DNA from: CAG-273 sp051891195
GTDB taxonomy: Bacteria; Bacillota; Clostridia; TANB77; CAG-508
Reading direction: 5' to 3'
Assembly: GCA_051891195.1 (NCBI GenBank)
Contig: JBJFEZ010000011.1
Location: 1 to 17,725, forward strand
Length of the DNA: 17,725 nt
Each line of letters opens with the position of its first letter. Positions within the stretch are counted from its first letter, which is position 1. The notes beneath the pieces are model-generated. The model had not been told where the DNA came from and made no database searches. It saw only the letters and a list, made by a program, of their open reading frames with translations. The position numbers were made by a program, and so were the translations under genes. Of this stretch, positions 13,893 to 17,725 are shown piece after piece.

Positions 13893-14639
13893 ATGAGAAA
13901 AAAAGTTATTGCAGGAAACTGGAAAATGAATATGCTTCCAAATGAAGCAATAAGTTTTATTGAAAAGCTTGCACCTATGGTGGAAAAATCTGAAAATGAA
14001 GTTATTCTTTGCGTACCATATACAGATTTATTTTATAGTTTGTTAACTGCACAAAATACTAATATTAAAATTGGAGCTCAAAATATGCATTGGGAAGAAA
14101 AAGGAGCATATACAGGCGAAATATCTGGACAAATGTTAAAATGTATAGGGGTGGAATATGTAATTATAGGACACTCAGAAAGAAGACAATATTTTTTAGA
14201 AACTGACGAAACAGTTAATAAAAAAGTAAAGTCAGCATTAAAAAATGAACTAAAACCAATAGTATGTGTGGGAGAAACTTTAGAACAAAGAGAAAATGGA
14301 ATACAAGAACAAATAATTACAACACAAACTAAATTAGCTTTAGAAGGTTTAGATGAAAATCAATTACAAAATGTTATAATTGCCTATGAACCAATTTGGG
14401 CAATAGGTACAGGAAAAACAGCAACATCAGAAGATGCAAATGAAGCAATAAAATCAATTAGAAATCAAGTTGCAAAGGACTTTGGAAGCAATGTTGCGCA
14501 AAACATTACTATACTATACGGAGGAAGTGTAAAACCTGAAAATAGTAAAGAACTATTTTCAATGTCAGATATAGACGGTGGGCTAGTAGGAGGCGCAAGC
14601 TTAAAAGTAGACGACTTTGAAAAAATAATATCAGCTTAA
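13893..14639 (+). CDS. tpiA: Triosephosphate isomerase
   Basis: 248 residues, usual length. GAAAGGAAAAC ribosome site. Catalytic Lys11 (GNWKMN), His94 with HSERRQ (IIGHSERRQYF), Glu166 in AYEPIWAIGTGKTA, and the phosphate-binding loops GTGKT and ILYGGSV/GGLVGGASL. Interconverts dihydroxyacetone phosphate and glyceraldehyde 3-phosphate. Lies between pgk and gpmI, 24 and 33 nt away, in the glycolytic operon. Confidence 0.97.
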   Translation: MRKKVIAGNWKMNMLPNEAISFIEKLAPMVEKSENEVILCVPYTDLFYSLLTAQNTNIKIGAQNMHWEEKGAYTGEISGQMLKCIGVEYVIIGHSERRQYFLETDETVNKKVKSALKNELKPIVCVGETLEQRENGIQEQIITTQTKLALEGLDENQLQNVIIAYEPIWAIGTGKTATSEDANEAIKSIRNQVAKDFGSNVAQNITILYGGSVKPENSKELFSMSDIDGGLVGGASLKVDDFEKIISA

Positions 14640-14672
14640 CAAAAATGTCTAAGAGAAATGGAGAAAAATACA

Positions 14673-16202
14673 ATGAAGAACAAACCAATTATGCTAATGA
14701 TATTAGATGGATTTGGAATAAACAACAATAAAAAAGCAAATGCAATAGAATTAGCAAATACACCTAACATAGATAAACTAATGAAAACCTGGCCAATTAC
14801 CAAAATAAATACTAGTGGGCTAAATGTAGGACTTCCAGATGGTCAAATGGGAAATTCAGAGGTAGGACATACAAATATTGGTGCAGGAAGAATTGTGTAC
14901 CAAGATTTAACACGTATTACAAAATCAATAGAAGATGGAGACTTTTTTAGCATTAAAGAGTTAACAGCAGCAATAGATAATTGCAAAAAATATAATACTA
15001 AACTTCATATAATGGGACTACTTTCAGATGGTGGAGTTCATAGCCATATTCGTCATTTATATGCGTTATTAGAACTTGCAAAAAGAAAAGACTTTGAAGA
15101 TGTGTATGTTCACTGCTTTTTAGATGGAAGAGATACACCACCAGCTTCAGGAGAAAACTATATAATGAAACTAGAAGAGAAAATGAAGGAAAAAGGTGTA
15201 GGAAAAATTGCAACTATTTCTGGTAGATTTTATGCAATGGATAGAGACAAAAGATGGGAAAGAGTTGTAAAAGCATATAATGCTTTAGTAAAAGGAGAAG
15301 GCCCAAAAGCAACTTCAGCAATTTCAGCTATTGAAGATTCATATCAAAAAGAAGTATTTGACGAATTTGTTGAACCTACAGTAATATGTAATGGAAAAGA
15401 GCCAATAGCTACAATTAATGAAAACGACTCTGTTGTATTTATTAATTTTAGACCAGATAGAGCAAGAGAAATAACCAGAGCCTTAGTAGACCCAGAATTT
15501 AATGAATTTGAAACTAATAAAATGAACTTATATTATGTATGCTTTACACAATACGATGAAACCATGCCAAATGTAAATATTGCATTCAAACCAGAAAGCC
15601 TAAAAAATACATTTGGAGAATACATTTCTAGTAAAGGTTTAACACAACTTAGAATTGCAGAAACAGAAAAATATGCACACGTTACTTTCTTTTTCAATGG
15701 AGGAGAAGAAAAACAATATAAAGGAGAAAGTAGAATTTTAATACCATCTCCAAAAGTTCAAACATATGACTTAAAACCTGAAATGAGTGCAGTAGAAGTA
15801 ACCGATAAAGTAGTAGAAGCAATTAATTCCCAAGAATATGACTGTATAATTTTAAACTATGCTAACCCAGATATGGTAGGACATACAGGAAACTTAGAAG
15901 CAGCTATAAAAGCTATTGAAACAGTTGACAAATGTGTTGGAAGAGTAACTACAGCTATGGAAGAAAAAAACGGTATAATTTTAATGACTGCAGACCATGG
16001 AAATGCAGAACAAATGATAGACTATACAACAGGAGAACCACACACAGCACATACAACAAACCAAGTTCCATTAGTATTAATAGGAGTGGAAGGAGTTAAA
16101 TTAAAAGAAGGAAAACTTGCAGACTTAGCTCCAACAATGCTAGAACTTATGGGATTAGAAAAACCTGAAGAAATGACAGGAGAAAGTATAATTGAAAAAT
16201 AA
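14673..16202 (+). CDS. gpmI: 2,3-bisphosphoglycerate-independent phosphoglycerate mutase
   Basis: The ATG at 14673 is preferred: GGAGA (14660-14664) is 8-9 nt ahead and the protein starts MKNKPIMLMILDGFG like the family; the ATG at 14658 would add five residues with a poor ribosome site. 509 residues, normal for the Mn-dependent enzyme. Metal site Asp12 in ILDGFG, active-site Ser62 in GQMGNSEVGHTNIG, and the C-terminal metal motifs YANPDMVGHTGN, TADHGNAE and HTAHTTNQVP. Converts 3- to 2-phosphoglycerate. Its Mn dependence ties activity to pH and to Mn during sporulation in Bacillus; whether that applies here is not known. Followed by an AT-rich gap with a likely internal promoter before eno. 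Confidence 0.97.
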   Translation: MKNKPIMLMILDGFGINNNKKANAIELANTPNIDKLMKTWPITKINTSGLNVGLPDGQMGNSEVGHTNIGAGRIVYQDLTRITKSIEDGDFFSIKELTAAIDNCKKYNTKLHIMGLLSDGGVHSHIRHLYALLELAKRKDFEDVYVHCFLDGRDTPPASGENYIMKLEEKMKEKGVGKIATISGRFYAMDRDKRWERVVKAYNALVKGEGPKATSAISAIEDSYQKEVFDEFVEPTVICNGKEPIATINENDSVVFINFRPDRAREITRALVDPEFNEFETNKMNLYYVCFTQYDETMPNVNIAFKPESLKNTFGEYISSKGLTQLRIAETEKYAHVTFFFNGGEEKQYKGESRILIPSPKVQTYDLKPEMSAVEVTDKVVEAINSQEYDCIILNYANPDMVGHTGNLEAAIKAIETVDKCVGRVTTAMEEKNGIILMTADHGNAEQMIDYTTGEPHTAHTTNQVPLVLIGVEGVKLKEGKLADLAPTMLELMGLEKPEEMTGESIIEK

Positions 16203-16217
16203 ATGAATTAATTTAGG

Positions 16218-16247
16218 TTAACAATATTTTATATATTATATAAAATA
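16218..16247 (+). promoter_or_regulatory. Possible internal promoter of eno within an AT-only inverted repeat
   Basis: TTAACA (16218-16223), 17-bp spacer, TAAAAT (16241-16246). The spacer and -10 overlap a perfect 10-bp inverted repeat, TATTTTATAT (16225-16234) and ATATAAAATA (16238-16247). It would let eno be expressed above the rest of the operon; an RNA stem here might also act as a processing site. Confidence 0.4.
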
Positions 16248-16284
16248 AAAGTTATAGATAAAACAAAAAAGAAAGGATGATAGT

Positions 16285-17577
16285 ATGAAAGACTATTTAG
16301 AAATTGAAAGTGTAAGAGCACTAGAAGTATTAGACTCAAGAGGAAATCCAACAGTACAAGTAGAGGTTGTAACAGAAGGAGGTTTTTCAGGTGTTGCTAT
16401 GGTTCCATCAGGAGCATCAACAGGAAGCTTTGAAGCAGTAGAGCTAAGAGATGGAGACAAAGAAAGATACTTAGGAAAAGGTGTATTAAAAGCAGTAGAA
16501 AATGTAAATAAAATTATAAGCGAAAAAATAGAAGGAATGAATGTATACGAACAAGCTAAAATAGATGCTACTATGATAGCTTTAGACGGAACAGAAAATA
16601 AAGGTAGACTAGGAGCAAATGCAACTCTAGGTGTATCTTTAGCAGTAGCTAAAGCAGCTGCAGCTTCATTAGGAATGAGCCTATACAACTACATTGGTGG
16701 AGTAAATGCAAAACAATTACCAGTTCCAATGATGAACATTATGAATGGTGGAAAACACGCAGATAGTTCTTTAAGTGTACAAGAATTTATGATTATGCCA
16801 GTAGGAGCTAAATCATTTGCTGAATGTATGAGAATGGGTGTAGAAGTATACCATAACTTAAAGAAAGTATTAAAATCAAAAGGATATTCAACAGGTGTTG
16901 GAGATGAAGGTGGATTTGCTCCAAATTTAGGAAGTGAAGAAGAAGCAGTAGAACTAATACTAGAAGCTATTAAACAAGCTGGATACAAACCAGGAGAAGA
17001 TGTAGCTTTAGCATTAGACGTAGCTGCAACAGAAATGTTTGACGAAGCTAAAAAAATTGGTAAAGATGGTTACTATTTCTGGAAAACAGACGAATTTAAA
17101 ACAAAGGATGAAATGGTTGACTTTATAGTAAGCTTAGCAGAAAAATATCCTATAATCTCAATAGAAGACGGATTAGCAGAAGAAGACTGGGAAAGCTGGA
17201 AAAAGCTAACAGAACGTATTGGAGATAAAGTACAATTAGTAGGAGATGACCTATTTGTAACAAATATTAAGAGACTACAAAAAGGAATTGACAACAAAAC
17301 AGCTAATAGTATTTTAATAAAATTAAATCAAATTGGAACATTAACAGAAACATTAGATGCTATTGAGCTTGCTCATAAAAATGGATATACAGCAGTTGTA
17401 TCACACAGAAGTGGTGAAACAGAAGATACAACATTAGCAGATGTAGCAGTAGCAACAAATGCAGGACAAATTAAAACAGGTGCACCTTGTAGAACAGACC
17501 GTGTTGCAAAATACAACAGATTATTAAACATTGAAGCAGAATTAGGAGATGTAGCTGTATTTAAAGGAAAATTTTAA
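16285..17577 (+). CDS. eno: Enolase
   Basis: 430 residues, normal length; AAAGAAAGGATG ribosome site. Mobile loop SGASTG at 42-47, GDEGGFAP with Glu208 near 206-213, metal ligand Asp in LALDVAATE, SIEDGLAEEDWESW, VGDDLFVTN, catalytic Lys in LIKLNQIGTLTET, and SHRSGETEDT near the C-terminus. Dehydrates 2-phosphoglycerate to phosphoenolpyruvate. Last gene of the glycolytic cluster, closed by a strong terminator. Confidence 0.97.
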   Translation: MKDYLEIESVRALEVLDSRGNPTVQVEVVTEGGFSGVAMVPSGASTGSFEAVELRDGDKERYLGKGVLKAVENVNKIISEKIEGMNVYEQAKIDATMIALDGTENKGRLGANATLGVSLAVAKAAAASLGMSLYNYIGGVNAKQLPVPMMNIMNGGKHADSSLSVQEFMIMPVGAKSFAECMRMGVEVYHNLKKVLKSKGYSTGVGDEGGFAPNLGSEEEAVELILEAIKQAGYKPGEDVALALDVAATEMFDEAKKIGKDGYYFWKTDEFKTKDEMVDFIVSLAEKYPIISIEDGLAEEDWESWKKLTERIGDKVQLVGDDLFVTNIKRLQKGIDNKTANSILIKLNQIGTLTETLDAIELAHKNGYTAVVSHRSGETEDTTLADVAVATNAGQIKTGAPCRTDRVAKYNRLLNIEAELGDVAVFKGKF

Positions 17578-17586
17578 TATTTAAAT

Positions 17587-17615
17587 CGGGCGATATTTTT
17601 CATCGCCCGTTTTTT
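17587..17615 (+). terminator. Intrinsic terminator of the glycolytic operon
   Basis: GC-rich 8-bp stem CGGGCGAT (17587-17594) with ATCGCCCG (17602-17609), 7-nt loop, followed by TTTTTT. Strong, 10 nt after the eno stop. Confidence 0.92.
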
Positions 17616-17677
17616 GTAAAAAATATTTTAATTTATAAAAATAACAACTAAATAACCAAAAAAATAAAAGATATAGG

Positions 17678-17725
17678 TTTACAATAGATATGTCACACTA
17701 AAATATAAAAAAGGAAATACCAATA
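17678..17725 (+). promoter_or_regulatory. Probable leader of the next gene
   Basis: TTTACA (17678-17683) precedes AT-rich candidates for a -10 box (TAAAAT 17699-17704 or TATAAA 17704-17709), with spacers of 15 or 20 nt, neither ideal. AAAAGGAAAT at 17709-17718 looks like a ribosome site. The gene would start beyond the window; in many Firmicutes secG follows eno, but nothing here shows that. Confidence 0.3.

Overview
The window is AT-rich DNA from a low-GC Gram-positive bacterium of the Clostridia type. Evidence for this is a spo0A-like gene, a spoVT-like gene, strong AGGAGG-type ribosome binding sites, AAA/ATA/AGA-dominated codon use, and a gap-pgk-tpi-gpmI-eno glycolytic run. The species cannot be named from the sequence, but a gut or uncultivated Clostridia member would fit.

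Layout: (1) positions 1-592 are the 3' part of a diverged spo0A. (2) Positions 593-4957 are an accessory island. It holds a minus-strand two-gene operon (ExoIII/APE-type endonuclease, then a 689-residue group II intron-like reverse transcriptase), a roughly 600-nt divergent regulatory region full of repeats and hairpins, a plus-strand type IV pilin-like gene broken by a +1 frameshift, and a remnant of a second, unplaced reading frame. (3) Positions 4957-9964 hold recD2 (also broken by a single-base frameshift), comF and a KAP-type P-loop ATPase, closely spaced and co-directional. (4) Positions 10007-11042 hold spoVT and a 74-residue repeat-containing small protein with its own promoter and terminator. 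(5) Positions 11094-17615 are the lower glycolysis cluster gap, DUF1653 gene, pgk, tpiA, gpmI and eno, ending in a strong intrinsic terminator. The last 110 bases look like the leader of a following gene.

The best candidate for an undescribed system is the endonuclease/reverse-transcriptase operon. Its genes overlap by 4 nt. The RT has finger, palm, thumb and a decayed HNH-like zinc motif, but no recognisable group II intron RNA lies around it. It carries an extra C-terminal domain that resembles the DUF7662 family. The partner nuclease has a full set of ExoIII/APE catalytic residues. An APE-type nuclease paired with an RT recalls the enzyme pair of eukaryotic non-LTR retroelements, and may serve DNA repair or phage defence; this is inference.

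A second notable pattern is that the in-frame codon CGG occurs in none of the intact genes, yet it sits exactly at, or is compatible with, both +1 frameshift sites (recD2 and the pilin-like gene). Insertion of one base, sequencing error, or translational +1 shifting at a rare or unassigned codon are all possible.
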